From contig CAYFLU010000025.1 in NCBI GenBank assembly GCA_964343975.1, forward strand, positions 1 through 25,067: a DNA stretch of 25,067 nucleotides. Reading direction: 5' to 3'. The notes beneath the pieces were generated by a model. The model had not been told where the DNA came from. It did not search any database and saw only the letters and a program-made list of their open reading frames with translations. The stretch is from SCUN01 sp964343975 (GTDB taxonomy: Bacteria > Acidobacteriota > Vicinamibacteria > Vicinamibacterales > SCN-69-37). Position numbers and translations under genes: made by a program. Shown piece by piece: positions 1 to 7,649 of the stretch (the stretch's first letter is position 1; each line of letters opens with the position of its first letter).

Positions 1-51
1 GGCGGCAAAGAGCATCGCAAGAACGGCGCGGTATACTCGGCGAGTCGGCAT
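1..51 (-). CDS. Possible 5' end of a secreted protein (partial, runs off left edge)
   Basis: On the minus strand an ATG at 51 opens a frame that reads MPTRRVYRAVLAMLFAA without a stop up to the window edge. A basic start followed by a hydrophobic alanine/leucine run is what the first part of a signal peptide looks like. Its ATG and the ATG of the plus-strand heme protein share the palindrome CATG at 49-52. No clear Shine-Dalgarno sequence is visible upstream. Only 17 codons are in view, so the call rests on the signal-peptide look alone and the product cannot be named. Confidence 0.3.
   Translation of the reverse strand, partial: MPTRRVYRAVLAMLFAA
32..37 (+). promoter_or_regulatory. Candidate -10 box for the heme protein gene
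   Basis: TATACT, five of six matches to TATAAT, lies 12 bases before the ATG at 50. The matching -35 position near 9-14 has no TTGACA-like hexamer. If the box is used, transcription would start within a few bases of the start codon and the message would be nearly leaderless, which would fit the lack of a Shine-Dalgarno sequence. Low confidence. Confidence 0.2.
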
Positions 52-610
52 GACTTCAAAGATTATCGCGTCTCTCCAAGTGGTGGTGGCAGTTTCCCTT
101 GTGGCGGCGGTGCCGCTCCGCGGCGAGATGCCGCAAGCGCGCGATCGCGAGGCGCTGCAGAAGACGCTGCTCGCCGCATCCGCCGGCGACAAGGCCGCGG
201 GGAAGGCCATCTTCGACAAGGTGTGCGTGACGTGCCACAAGTTCGGCGAGGCCGGCAAAGAGATCGGCCCCAACCTCACGTCCATCGCCGCCAAGCTGAA
301 GCGCCCGGAGATCATCGAGGCACTCCTGTGGCCGTCGAAGACCATCGAGGACAAGTATCAGCCCACGCTCATCCAGACCAAGGACGGCGACATCATCAGT
401 GGGCTCGTCGTGAAGGAGAACGCGCGCGCGGTGACGATCGCCACAGCCGATCATCCCGAAGCGCCGGTCGAAGTGCTGAAGTCGAAGATGCAGGACCGCG
501 CGAAGTCGACGACGTCGATGATGCCGGAGAACTTGCTGGATGCCTATACGCCCGAGCAGATCTCGGGCCTCATCGCGCTACTGCTCGCCGGCCCCGGCGG
601 CACCAAATGA
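50..610 (+). CDS. Secreted c-type cytochrome-like heme-binding protein
   Basis: 186 aa. Residues 1-25 form a signal peptide (hydrophobic run VVVAVSLVAAV), so the product is exported. A single c-type heme attachment site, CVTCH, is at residues 59-63, preceded by the usual GKAIFDKVC context. A distal Met is likely in the SMMPENLLD segment (about residues 157-165), followed by a helix with TPEQISGLIALLL. This arrangement, with a short beta segment between the heme site and the Met (KDGDIISGLVV), matches the 'putative heme-binding domain, Pirellula/Verrucomicrobium type', which often sits at the C-terminus of large dehydrogenase-like proteins; here it stands alone. The likely role is periplasmic electron transfer, partner unknown. 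The start at 50 is chosen because it gives the complete signal peptide; no Shine-Dalgarno is obvious. A strong hairpin follows the stop codon. Confidence 0.85.
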   Translation: MTSKIIASLQVVVAVSLVAAVPLRGEMPQARDREALQKTLLAASAGDKAAGKAIFDKVCVTCHKFGEAGKEIGPNLTSIAAKLKRPEIIEALLWPSKTIEDKYQPTLIQTKDGDIISGLVVKENARAVTIATADHPEAPVEVLKSKMQDRAKSTTSMMPENLLDAYTPEQISGLIALLLAGPGGTK

Positions 611-617
611 CAAAATA

Positions 618-649
618 ACAAGGGCCGCCGGTTTCCCGGCGGCCCTTGT
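618..649. terminator. Strong hairpin between convergent genes, probable bidirectional terminator
   Basis: A perfect 14-bp stem (arms 618-631 and 636-649) with a 4-base loop TTTC begins eight bases after the stop codon of the heme protein. On the plus side the stem is followed by CCCATTCTC, which lacks a clear U tract. On the minus side it is followed by TATTTTG, which gives a better U-rich tail. It can therefore end transcripts arriving from the minus-strand gene at 768-1274 as well as those of the heme gene. Confidence 0.7.
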
Positions 650-679
650 CCCATTCTCGAACCGGCTGAGCAGCGGGCC

Positions 680-745
680 GGTCAATACCCCGATGCCCCG
701 AGGTCAATACCCCGATGCCTCGAGGCCAATGCCCCGATGCCCAGA
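680..745. repeat. 22-bp degenerate tandem repeat, three copies
   Basis: Three consecutive 22-base units (680-701, 702-723, 724-745) share the core CAATRCCCCGATGCC. Units 1 and 2 differ at one position, and unit 3 has several changes. A decayed fragment containing CAATGCCCAG continues to about 760. The array lies in the 157-bp gap between two convergent genes, beyond the hairpin. There are no spacers of unique sequence and no coding capacity. Function unknown. Confidence 0.75.
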
Positions 746-767
746 TTTCGCAATGCCCAGCTGTCTC

Positions 768-1274
768 TTAGCCCTTCTTGTAGAAGGTCTTCTGCGCGCC
801 GTTCGGCGTCGCGCGCTCGTTGACGAGGTTGTCACCTTCCATGTACCAGCTGGTGACCTGATCGCCGTTCGGACCCGCGGTCGTGATCACGACCTTGGCG
901 CCGTCGATCTTCGCCTTCGAGACCTGCTCGGTCTGACCGCCGCGGCCGTTGACCATGTTCTTGCTCTCCGACCCGTCGAGCTTGTAGGTCGTGGTCGTCG
1001 TGCCGTTCGGACCTTCACGGTCGATCTTGAGCGTCGTCGCGTCCATCGTGATGGTCATCGCGCCGGCGCCGCCACCCATGCGGCCACCGCCGCCGCCCGC
1101 GCCGCCACCCTGACGGCCACCGCCGCCACCTCCACCCATGGCCGCCATGGCCGCGGCGTTCTTCTCCGCGTCCGGCGCCCACTTGCCCGAGAAGTTCGGC
1201 TTGCCCTGCGCATACGCGCTGGCCGCGACGAGAAGCATCGCGACCGCGCCAACCACTGCCATAACACGCTTCAT
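768..1274 (-). CDS. Secreted glycine-rich protein of unknown function
   Basis: 168 aa. A signal peptide with likely cleavage after AYA (residue 22) is followed by FSGKW, a motif seen at the start of many small secreted acidobacterial proteins that read 'FSG.W'. Residues 47-72 are almost pure glycine with scattered Arg, Gln and Met. Residues 73-168 look like a run of beta strands (TITMDATTLKIDREG, TTTTTYKLDG, KVVITTAG, TSWYMEGDNLV), suggesting a small beta-sheet or lipocalin-like fold. A good Shine-Dalgarno (GAGGGAG) lies 8-14 bases before the ATG. It is the last gene of the minus-strand cluster, 86 bp after the permease, and shares Gly-rich low complexity with the MacA-like adaptor. I infer a role at the cell envelope; no enzyme motif is visible. 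Confidence 0.75.
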   Translation of the reverse strand: MKRVMAVVGAVAMLLVAASAYAQGKPNFSGKWAPDAEKNAAAMAAMGGGGGGGRQGGGAGGGGGRMGGGAGAMTITMDATTLKIDREGPNGTTTTTYKLDGSESKNMVNGRGGQTEQVSKAKIDGAKVVITTAGPNGDQVTSWYMEGDNLVNERATPNGAQKTFYKKG

Positions 1275-1360
1275 GATTACTGCTCCCTCTACAAATCGGA
1301 CGGCGAACTGCCAGCCCGAACCTTCACATGACGTGCGCTAAGACTCGGCGCGCGTCCCTT

Positions 1361-2578
1361 TTATTCAAATCGCAGCGCTTCGATCGGATCCAAACTCGCG
1401 GCCTTGCGGGCCGGGTAGAAGCCGAAGAAGACACCGACGATGGCGGCAAAGCCGACGGCGACGAACACGGCATTGACCGGCACGAGGGCCGGCCACTGCA
1501 TGAACTCCTTCACGCCCCACGAGAGGCCGTAACCGAGGGCGATGCCGATGCCGCCACCGAACATCGAGATCACGACGGCCTCCACGAGGAACTGGAGGAG
1601 CACGTCGCGGCCGCGGGCGCCGATCGCGAGACGCAGACCGATCTCGCGGGTGCGCTCGGTGACCGACACCAGCATGATGTTCATGATGCCGATGCCGCCG
1701 ACGAGCAGCGACACGCCGGCGATCGAGGCGAGCAGCGACGTCATCGTGCGCGTCATTTCCGTGCGCGTGGCCGCCATGTCTTCGAGCGTGCGGGCCGTGA
1801 AGTCGTCTTCCGCGCCCGGGCCGATCTTGTGGCGTTCGCGCAGCATCTGCTTCACGCGTTCCGTGGCGTCATTCACGTCGTCGGCGCTGGCCGTCGAGAG
1901 CGAGATGCCCTGGATGTTCTGGTTGCCGCTGACCTTCTTCATGATGGTCGTGTACGGCGCGAGCGCCGTGTCGTCCTGATCCTGACCGGTCGACGACTGC
2001 CCCTTCGGGTTCAACACGCCCACGACGGTGAACGGCTGGTTCTTCACGCGGATGATCTGGCCCGTCGGATCCACGCCTTCGCCGAACAGCGTGTTCGCCA
2101 CGCTGGCGCCGAGGACGATCGTCTTGGCCGCGCCGCGCACGTCCTGATCACCGAAGAACGAGCCGTACTTCATCGTCCAGAGGCGGATGGCGGGGAAGTC
2201 GACGTCCACACCCTGCACGTTGGTCGACCAGTTCTGGTTGCCGGCCACGAGCTGCACGCGCGACTGCAGCGTGGCGCTCACGTACTGGATGCCCGGCACA
2301 TCGCGCAGGGCCGTGGCGTCTTCCGGCTTGAGCGTTGTCGCGTTGCCGCCGCCCATGCGCACGCCGCCCGTGCTGAAGTTGCCGGCGTTCACCATGATGA
2401 GGTTGGTGCCGCTCTGCTTGATCTGTTCCTCGATCTGCGCCTGGGCGCCCGAACCGAGGGCGACCATGGCGATGACCGCGGCCACACCGATGATCATGCC
2501 GAGCATGGTCAGCGCGGTGCGCATCTTGTTGCGCCCGAGCGCCTTGACGGCGATGCGAAGCGTCATGAATAGAGACAT
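1361..2578 (-). CDS. MacB-type ABC transporter permease (FtsX family)
   Basis: 405 aa. One N-terminal membrane segment (about residues 20-42, MRTALTMLGMIIGVAAVIAMVAL) is followed by a large periplasmic MacB core domain (about 45-275). Three further membrane segments follow, near 283-305, 330-355 and 370-392, with the FtsX signature region IGIMNIMLVSVTERTREIGLR and the ending PARKAASLDPIEALRFE. This is the permease half of a MacB-like exporter, with the ATPase encoded separately just upstream (15-base gap). Such complexes work with a periplasmic adaptor and TolC to push substrates (peptides, heme precursors, lipoproteins, macrolides) from the periplasm out of the cell. Start at 2578 is supported by AGGAG seven bases upstream. 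Substrate not predictable from sequence. Confidence 0.93.
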   Translation of the reverse strand: MSLFMTLRIAVKALGRNKMRTALTMLGMIIGVAAVIAMVALGSGAQAQIEEQIKQSGTNLIMVNAGNFSTGGVRMGGGNATTLKPEDATALRDVPGIQYVSATLQSRVQLVAGNQNWSTNVQGVDVDFPAIRLWTMKYGSFFGDQDVRGAAKTIVLGASVANTLFGEGVDPTGQIIRVKNQPFTVVGVLNPKGQSSTGQDQDDTALAPYTTIMKKVSGNQNIQGISLSTASADDVNDATERVKQMLRERHKIGPGAEDDFTARTLEDMAATRTEMTRTMTSLLASIAGVSLLVGGIGIMNIMLVSVTERTREIGLRLAIGARGRDVLLQFLVEAVVISMFGGGIGIALGYGLSWGVKEFMQWPALVPVNAVFVAVGFAAIVGVFFGFYPARKAASLDPIEALRFE

Positions 2579-2593
2579 TGCGTTCTCCTGAAC

Positions 2594-3385
2594 CTAGTGG
2601 CCCCCCGCGTGCGCGTCGCCCGGCGCCACATCGACATCGGGCGGGGGCAGAGCAGCGAGTTCGTCTTCCGCGTTGCGGCGCTTGGTAATCGCCTGATCGA
2701 GTACGACCTTGCCGTCACGGAAGCGCACGAAGCGCGTGCCGTATTCGGCGATGTCCATTTCGTGGGTGATGACCATCACCGTGATCCCGAGCTCCTTGTT
2801 CAGGCGCTGGAAGATGCCCATCACTTCGATCGACGTGCGCGTGTCGAGCGCGCCGGTCGGTTCGTCCGCGAGCAGGATCGACGGGTTGGTCACGAGCGCG
2901 CGCGCGATGGCCACGCGCTGCTGCTGACCACCCGAGAGCTGGTTCGGGAGGTGATGGTGACGGTCGCTCATCTTCACGGCATCGAGCACTTCCATCGCCT
3001 TCTTGTGGCGATCGGCGGCCTTCATGCCGTTCTTCGGGTTGTAGAGCAGGGGCAGTTCGACGTTGTCGAGCGCGGTCGTGCGCTTGAGCAGGTTGAAGCC
3101 CTGAAACACGAACCCGATCTTCTGGTTGCGCACGAGTGCGAGTTCGTCCTTCGACGCCTTCGCGACGTTCTTGCCGTCGAGGTAGTACTCGCCGGACGTC
3201 GGCTTGTCGAGGCACCCGATCAGGTGCATGAAGGTCGACTTGCCCGAGCCCGACGGTCCCGTGATGCTGATGAACTCGCCCGGCATGACGTCGAACGAGA
3301 CTCCGCGCAGGGCGCGGACCGTGACCTCACCCAGCTGGTAGCTGCGGGTGAGGTCACGCACGGAGATGACTGGCTGCTGCGCCAT
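2594..3385 (-). CDS. ABC transporter ATP-binding protein, MacB/LolD type
   Basis: 263 aa nucleotide-binding subunit. Walker A GPSGSGKST is near residues 43-51, Q-loop FQGFN near 93-97, signature LSGGQQQR near 149-156, Walker B ILLADEPTG near 169-177 and the switch histidine in ITHEM near 208. It energises the FtsX-type permease encoded next. Residues 233-263 form a C-terminal extension rich in Pro, Asp and His (DAHAGGH at the end) that is not part of the standard fold. The start is two bases after the stop codon of the adaptor gene, so the two are almost certainly translationally coupled. A separate ATPase and permease is a common alternative to the fused E. coli MacB. Confidence 0.93.
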   Translation of the reverse strand: MAQQPVISVRDLTRSYQLGEVTVRALRGVSFDVMPGEFISITGPSGSGKSTFMHLIGCLDKPTSGEYYLDGKNVAKASKDELALVRNQKIGFVFQGFNLLKRTTALDNVELPLLYNPKNGMKAADRHKKAMEVLDAVKMSDRHHHLPNQLSGGQQQRVAIARALVTNPSILLADEPTGALDTRTSIEVMGIFQRLNKELGITVMVITHEMDIAEYGTRFVRFRDGKVVLDQAITKRRNAEDELAALPPPDVDVAPGDAHAGGH

Positions 3386-3387
3386 TG

Positions 3388-5217
3388 TTAGAACCCGCCT
3401 CGGCCGCCGCCCGGGCCGCCACGGCCGCCCTGCTGCTGGAACGGATTGCCCTGCTGCTGGCCGGCCGGCGTTGCCTTCGGGGCCGACGGATTCACGAAGT
3501 TCGTGACGACCTTGTCGCCTTCCTTGAGCTCACCGGTGACCATCTCGGTGAACTGGCCGTCGCTGATGCCGGTGCGGATGCCGCTCACGGCCTTCAGCTG
3601 GCCATTGACCCACAGCCACACGCGCTGGTTCGGCGTCTCGCGGCGCTGCACCGGCGGGATCAGGTCGTCGATCGTCTCGGCGCCGCGGTCGGCAATGCCG
3701 GGGCCCGTGTTGCCCGTGGCGCCCTGACCGTTGCGGCCGCCCGTGCGTCCACCACCCTGACCACGACCGCCGCCCATGTTCGGGAAGAGCTTCGCGATTT
3801 CCGCGCGCTGCTGTTCGGGCGTGAGGTTCTTGTTGTTGCGGATCGCGTCCATCTGCTTCTGCTGTTCCGGCGTCATGTTGAAGCCGCGACCGTTGCCGCC
3901 GCCACCCTGACCACGACCACCGCCGCCGCCACCGCCGAAGTTGTTGCCACCACGGCCGCCACCCTGGCCCTGACCGCCGGCCGTCTGATCACCACCGCGC
4001 TGGCGCTGGCCGCCGCCCATCTGGCCGCCCTGACCCGGCTGCGCCGCGTCCTTCGCCGCGCCCGCCGCGGCATCCTTACCCGGCGTCGCCGTCGTCGGTG
4101 CGGTCGCCGCACCCGGCGCGCCCGCATCGGTCGCCTGGTCGGCACCGTTACGACCGCCGCGCGCGTTGCCGCCGCCACGACCGCCGTTGCCGCCCGCACC
4201 GCCACCACGCTGCGCCTGCGCCTCTGGCGGCACCGGCTGGTGGATGAGGTCGAACATCTCGGTCGTCGGACGGAACCGCAGCGCCGCCGCCGGGATCTTG
4301 ATCACGTCGTCAACACGCTGCACCTGAATCTGGAGCGGCGAGGCCGTCATGCCCGGCTTCAGGCGGAGGTCCGGGTTGTCCACATCGATGACCGTTTCGT
4401 AGGTCACGACGTTCTGCGAGTTCTTCGCGTTGAGGCGCACCTGCTTGACCGTGCCGTTGAACGTCGCGCCCGCATACGAGTCGACGCGGAAGGTCACCGG
4501 CTGACCGACGCGGACCTTGCTCACTTCCGCTTCGTCGATGCTCGCCGTGAGCTTCATCTTCGTGAGGTCGGTCGCCATCGTGTAGAGCGTCGGCGCCGAG
4601 TTCGTCGCGTTCACCGTCTGGCCCTTGTCCGCGGCGCGCGACGTGATCACGCCGTCGATCGGCGCGTAGATCTTCGAGTAGGAGAGGTTCAGCTTCGCCG
4701 TCTCGAGGTTTGCCTGCGTCTGCACGAGCGACGCGTTCGACGAGTTGACCGACGCTTCGTCGAGCTTCACGGCCAGTTCGGCCGCTTCGAGCTGTTCCTT
4801 CGTGACGAGGTTCTTCGCGAAGAGCTCCTTCTGGCGTTCGAGCTTCTTCTTGTCGTTCTCGAGCGAGATCTTGCGCTGCTCGAGGTCGACCTGCGAGCGG
4901 AGCAGGTTGGCCTGCTGCACGTCGACCTGCGTCTGGAGAATCGACGGGTCGAGTTCCGCGATCAGCTGGCCGGCCTTCACGATCGAGTTGAAGTCGACGT
5001 AGAGCTCCTTGACGACGCCCGAGACCTGCGTGCCGATCTGGACTGTGCGGACCGCGTCGAGCGTGCCGGTGGCCTGCACCTGCTCGACGATCGAGCCGCG
5101 GGTGATGGTCGCTTCGGACACGACCGGCTTCACCTCGGGCTGGCCGTACTTGTAATACCAATAGGCGCCGCCGCCGAGGGCACCCAACACAACAATCAGA
5201 CCGATCAGTTTCTTCAT
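3388..5217 (-). CDS. MacA-like periplasmic adaptor with large Gly/Arg-rich insertion
   Basis: 609 aa, far longer than ordinary MacA (about 370-400). Residues 4-21 are an N-terminal membrane anchor. Biotinyl-lipoyl halves lie near 58-92 and 180-213, flanking a coiled-coil hairpin at about 95-175 that should contact TolC. Beta-barrel and membrane-proximal parts follow at 220-320. Residues about 337-505 are low complexity, with GGRGG, GGGG and NGRGF elements. Inside this is a short charged helical stretch with MTPEQQ (448-453) and LTPEQQ (465-470). The membrane-proximal fold resumes at about 510-580 (VWLWVNGQLKAVSGIRTG, GELKEGDKVVTN), and the protein ends in another Gly/Gln-rich tail. It links the FtsX permease to the outer-membrane channel encoded upstream. 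The gap to tolC is 143 bp, so a separate promoter is possible. Confidence 0.9.
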   Translation of the reverse strand: MKKLIGLIVVLGALGGGAYWYYKYGQPEVKPVVSEATITRGSIVEQVQATGTLDAVRTVQIGTQVSGVVKELYVDFNSIVKAGQLIAELDPSILQTQVDVQQANLLRSQVDLEQRKISLENDKKKLERQKELFAKNLVTKEQLEAAELAVKLDEASVNSSNASLVQTQANLETAKLNLSYSKIYAPIDGVITSRAADKGQTVNATNSAPTLYTMATDLTKMKLTASIDEAEVSKVRVGQPVTFRVDSYAGATFNGTVKQVRLNAKNSQNVVTYETVIDVDNPDLRLKPGMTASPLQIQVQRVDDVIKIPAAALRFRPTTEMFDLIHQPVPPEAQAQRGGGAGGNGGRGGGNARGGRNGADQATDAGAPGAATAPTTATPGKDAAAGAAKDAAQPGQGGQMGGGQRQRGGDQTAGGQGQGGGRGGNNFGGGGGGGRGQGGGGNGRGFNMTPEQQKQMDAIRNNKNLTPEQQRAEIAKLFPNMGGGRGQGGGRTGGRNGQGATGNTGPGIADRGAETIDDLIPPVQRRETPNQRVWLWVNGQLKAVSGIRTGISDGQFTEMVTGELKEGDKVVTNFVNPSAPKATPAGQQQGNPFQQQGGRGGPGGGRGGF

Positions 5218-5360
5218 AACGGTTACGCTCGCTCCAGCTCGAGTGTCTCGCCCAAAATCACGTTCGTCGTCGGCGCCCCCGGCGTGCCACTAGCGCAGTG
5301 GGCGGGGAAGTTACGCCCAAATACGCCGGTGCCACGTCGGGTGTTGACGCGCCCTGTCTT

Positions 5361-6998
5361 TTACCGGCCGACGTTCTGCACGCGCTCGAATTCGATGAGC
5401 GCCTTGACGTAGGTCAGGATCGCGCGCAGTTCCGCGAGGCGCGCCGAGGTGAGCGCCTGCTGCTGCTGCACGACCGTGAAGTTGGTCGACATGCCGACAT
5501 CGAACTTCGTCTGCTCGGCTTCGGCCTGACGCTCCGCCAGTTCGCGCGCCTTCTGCGAGGCCTGCAGGCTCTTGTAGGCGTTCTGCACCGACAGACCCGC
5601 GTTGGTCACGTCGGTGGCCACCGTCAGCTCCGTCGACTTGAGCGACGTCCGCGTCTGCTCAAGTGCCAGACGCTGACGCGCGAGGTTCGCGCGCTGCGCC
5701 GCCTGACCGATCGGGTAGGTGAACGCGGCCTGGATGTTCCACGTCGGCTGCTGGAAGGCGCCCGAGATCGAGTCGAAGTAGCCCGATTCGGACACGAGCG
5801 CGAGCGACGCGCCGACCGTGTTCGACGTCGCCTTGTAGAGATTGCCGCCGGCGCCCGTCACCGAGTAGCCCGCCGTCAGGTTGAGGTCGGGCAGGACCTG
5901 ATTTTCCTGGAGCTTGATGCTGATCTCGCTCGACTCGATCTGTTTCTTCGCGGTCGTCAGGTCGGTGCGCTGCGACAGGGCCTGCTTCACCGCGCTCTGG
6001 ATGTCCACGTTCTGCTGCGCGATCGCCGGCAGATCCGTCGGGTTGATCGTGACCTTGAAGATGTCGTCGTCGGTGCCGCCCGCGATCAGCTTCTTGAACG
6101 TCATCTCCGCCGTGCGCCAGGTCGACTCCGCGTTGACCAGGCTCAGCTCGGCGTTGGCCTGCTGCGATTCGGCCGTCACGACGTCGATCTGCGCCAGCGT
6201 GCCGATCTCCACCTTCGTCCGGTTCTGCTCGACGAGGGTCGTCGCGAGCGCGAGCGCGCGGCGCTGGATTTCGATGTTCTCGATCGCCGACCGGAGATCC
6301 CAGTAGGCATTGCGCACCGACGCGATCGTGTTCGCGATCGACGTCTTCAGCGTGATGTCGTTGATCTCACGCGTGATCTGCTGCGTGAGCAGCGTCGTGC
6401 GCGTGTTGTCCGTCTTGAAGTTGCGGAGCAGCGGCTGCGTGACGTTGAAGCTCATCGTCGTGCCGTACTGCAGCGGACGGGTCGCCGTCGGGCTCGACGA
6501 CGTCTGGCGGTTCGTCGAGAACGAGAAGTTGTAGCTCGTGCCGTACCACGGCAGCGACTGCTGCAAGCCCGTGTTCGACAGGATGCGCTTGGTCGTGACC
6601 GTCGGCGCGACGTCGAGCGTCGACGTGGTGAGCGCCGTTGCGTCGTTGAAGCTCGTGGTCTCGGTCAGCGTCGGCATGTAGCCCGCGCGCGTCTGCTGGA
6701 TCTGGTAGTCGGTGAGCTGCGGGTTGAAGCGCTGCACCTTCAGGTCGATGTTGCGATCGAGCGCGCGCTTGATCGCGTCGTCGAGCGTCAGGTTCATCAT
6801 CGACTGCCCGGCGACCTCCGGCGGTTTGGCCTGACCGACGACATAGCGGTCCGGGGCGGCCTGCGGCGCGGCGGCGGCCGGGCCCTGAGCCTTCGGCGCC
6901 GACGGGCCCGCCGGCGTTTGCGCGTTGGCCACGGTGGCCGTGCCGGCCAGCGCGAGGCTCAGCGCCCACACGTTCAGAGATTTCAGTTGCTGCGTCAT
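5361..6998 (-). CDS. TolC-family outer-membrane efflux protein
   Basis: 545 aa. A signal peptide ends near ANA (residue 26) and is followed by a Pro/Ala-rich linker (27-50). The rest is two repeated long alpha-helical segments separated by beta-rich parts, as in TolC channels. Typical features are LTLDDAIKRALDRN near 70, LRSAIENIEIQRRALALATTLVEQNRTKVEIGTL around the end of the first half, and FDVGMSTNFTVVQQQQ and LAELRAILTYVKALIEFERV near the end. It would form the outer-membrane duct for the adaptor/ATPase/permease encoded downstream. I chose the ATG at 6998 rather than the GTG four codons upstream, because GGAG lies 11 bases before it and the signal peptide is complete. Confidence 0.92.
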   Translation of the reverse strand: MTQQLKSLNVWALSLALAGTATVANAQTPAGPSAPKAQGPAAAAPQAAPDRYVVGQAKPPEVAGQSMMNLTLDDAIKRALDRNIDLKVQRFNPQLTDYQIQQTRAGYMPTLTETTSFNDATALTTSTLDVAPTVTTKRILSNTGLQQSLPWYGTSYNFSFSTNRQTSSSPTATRPLQYGTTMSFNVTQPLLRNFKTDNTRTTLLTQQITREINDITLKTSIANTIASVRNAYWDLRSAIENIEIQRRALALATTLVEQNRTKVEIGTLAQIDVVTAESQQANAELSLVNAESTWRTAEMTFKKLIAGGTDDDIFKVTINPTDLPAIAQQNVDIQSAVKQALSQRTDLTTAKKQIESSEISIKLQENQVLPDLNLTAGYSVTGAGGNLYKATSNTVGASLALVSESGYFDSISGAFQQPTWNIQAAFTYPIGQAAQRANLARQRLALEQTRTSLKSTELTVATDVTNAGLSVQNAYKSLQASQKARELAERQAEAEQTKFDVGMSTNFTVVQQQQALTSARLAELRAILTYVKALIEFERVQNVGR

Positions 6999-7029
6999 CG
7001 TTGCTCTCACTCCGTTTGGTCCGCTTGGT

Positions 7030-7053
7030 CTGTCCGGCCGAAAAGCCGGCCAG
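7030..7053 (-). other. Hairpin in the gap before tolC
   Basis: In the 65-base gap between the LTxxQ protein and tolC, CCGGC (7034-7038) and GCCGG (7045-7049) can pair around a six-base loop. A further three pairs (CTG/CAG) lie beyond a single mismatch. There is no U tract, so this is more likely an mRNA processing or stability element within the operon than a terminator. Low confidence in any function. Confidence 0.3.
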
Positions 7054-7063
7054 AGATTCTACG

Positions 7064-7600
7064 CTAGAGCTGCTTCCGCCCGTCTCGACGCTGCCGGTCC
7101 AGGATCTCCTGCAGCTTCGTCCGCTGCTCAGGCGTCAGCACCCGGTGCATCCGGTACAGGGTCATCATGCGCAACTTGTTGAAGTTCGAGCGCTGTGCCT
7201 CGGTCTTCTCGATCTGGCGCAGGACGACCCACTGCTCCACCTTAGACTCGGAAATCAGCCGGTCTAGTTCCTTGTTTTCTCGCTGAAATGCGTCCCAATA
7301 GCCAGTCAGCTCGTCTTTGGTCGAGGTGTAGATCTGGTCGATGGTCTTGGCCTGGTCCGCCGTGAGACCGAGTTCCTTTTTGGTCTTCTCGTCGCCCCAC
7401 CAGGGCTTCCGGTCGGGCTGTCCCGACGCGGGGCCACCGGGCCCGGGCTTCTGAGATGCGGCCGGTTGGGCCGGCGTTTGTGTGGAGGCCGGCTTGGACG
7501 TCGCGCCGCTCTGTGAGCCCGCCGACGGGCGCTCTGCCGACACGGCCACCGAGAGGCCGAACACGCACACCAATCCAAGGGTCAAGCGCTTGATATACAT
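7064..7600 (-). CDS. Spy/CpxP-like periplasmic LTxxQ protein
   Basis: 178 aa. A signal peptide (residues 1-22) is followed by a Pro/Ser/Gly-rich linker to about residue 66, then an all-helical domain. Two LTxxQ motifs, LTADQ (79-83) and LTPEQ (155-159), sit in the positions expected for the Spy/CpxP/ZraP family. Between them runs a long amphipathic helical region rich in Arg, Lys and Glu. Family members act in the periplasm as chaperones or as metal/stress sensors tied to envelope stress systems. The ATG at 7600 is preferred over the GTG at 7618 because it starts directly with the signal peptide, and GGA lies about eight bases upstream. It sits between ispH and tolC, on the strand of the efflux genes, so a part in the same response is a reasonable inference. 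Confidence 0.75.
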   Translation of the reverse strand: MYIKRLTLGLVCVFGLSVAVSAERPSAGSQSGATSKPASTQTPAQPAASQKPGPGGPASGQPDRKPWWGDEKTKKELGLTADQAKTIDQIYTSTKDELTGYWDAFQRENKELDRLISESKVEQWVVLRQIEKTEAQRSNFNKLRMMTLYRMHRVLTPEQRTKLQEILDRQRRDGRKQL

Positions 7601-7649
7601 GGACTTTTCCACGCGCACAGCTCAGTTACGCTTCGCGCTAGTGCCTCGT

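Noticed and set aside
680..760. Possible CRISPR array
   Set aside because: The repeated units are directly joined without unique spacers, only three copies occur, and no cas genes are nearby.
1275..1360. Terminator search between the permease and the Gly-rich protein
   Set aside because: No stem with a convincing T tract was found; the two genes may be co-transcribed.
1328..2572. 414-codon plus-strand frame opposite the permease
   Set aside because: Antisense shadow of a high-GC gene; His/Arg/Ala-rich with no recognisable fold.
5218..5360. Possible promoter or small gene in the 143-bp gap between tolC and the adaptor
   Set aside because: No hexamer pair with acceptable spacing and no credible small frame with a ribosome-binding site could be seen, although a promoter cannot be excluded.
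3385..5412. Long plus-strand open frame of 675 codons opposite the MacA-like adaptor
   Set aside because: It is Arg/Leu/Ala-rich nonsense-like sequence mirroring the strong third-position GC of the real minus-strand genes; no domain is visible and the opposite frame has clear adaptor motifs.
5298..7067. 589-codon plus-strand frame opposite tolC
   Set aside because: Composition is dominated by Arg, Val, Asp and Leu as expected for an antisense shadow; the minus strand has a signal peptide and TolC helices.
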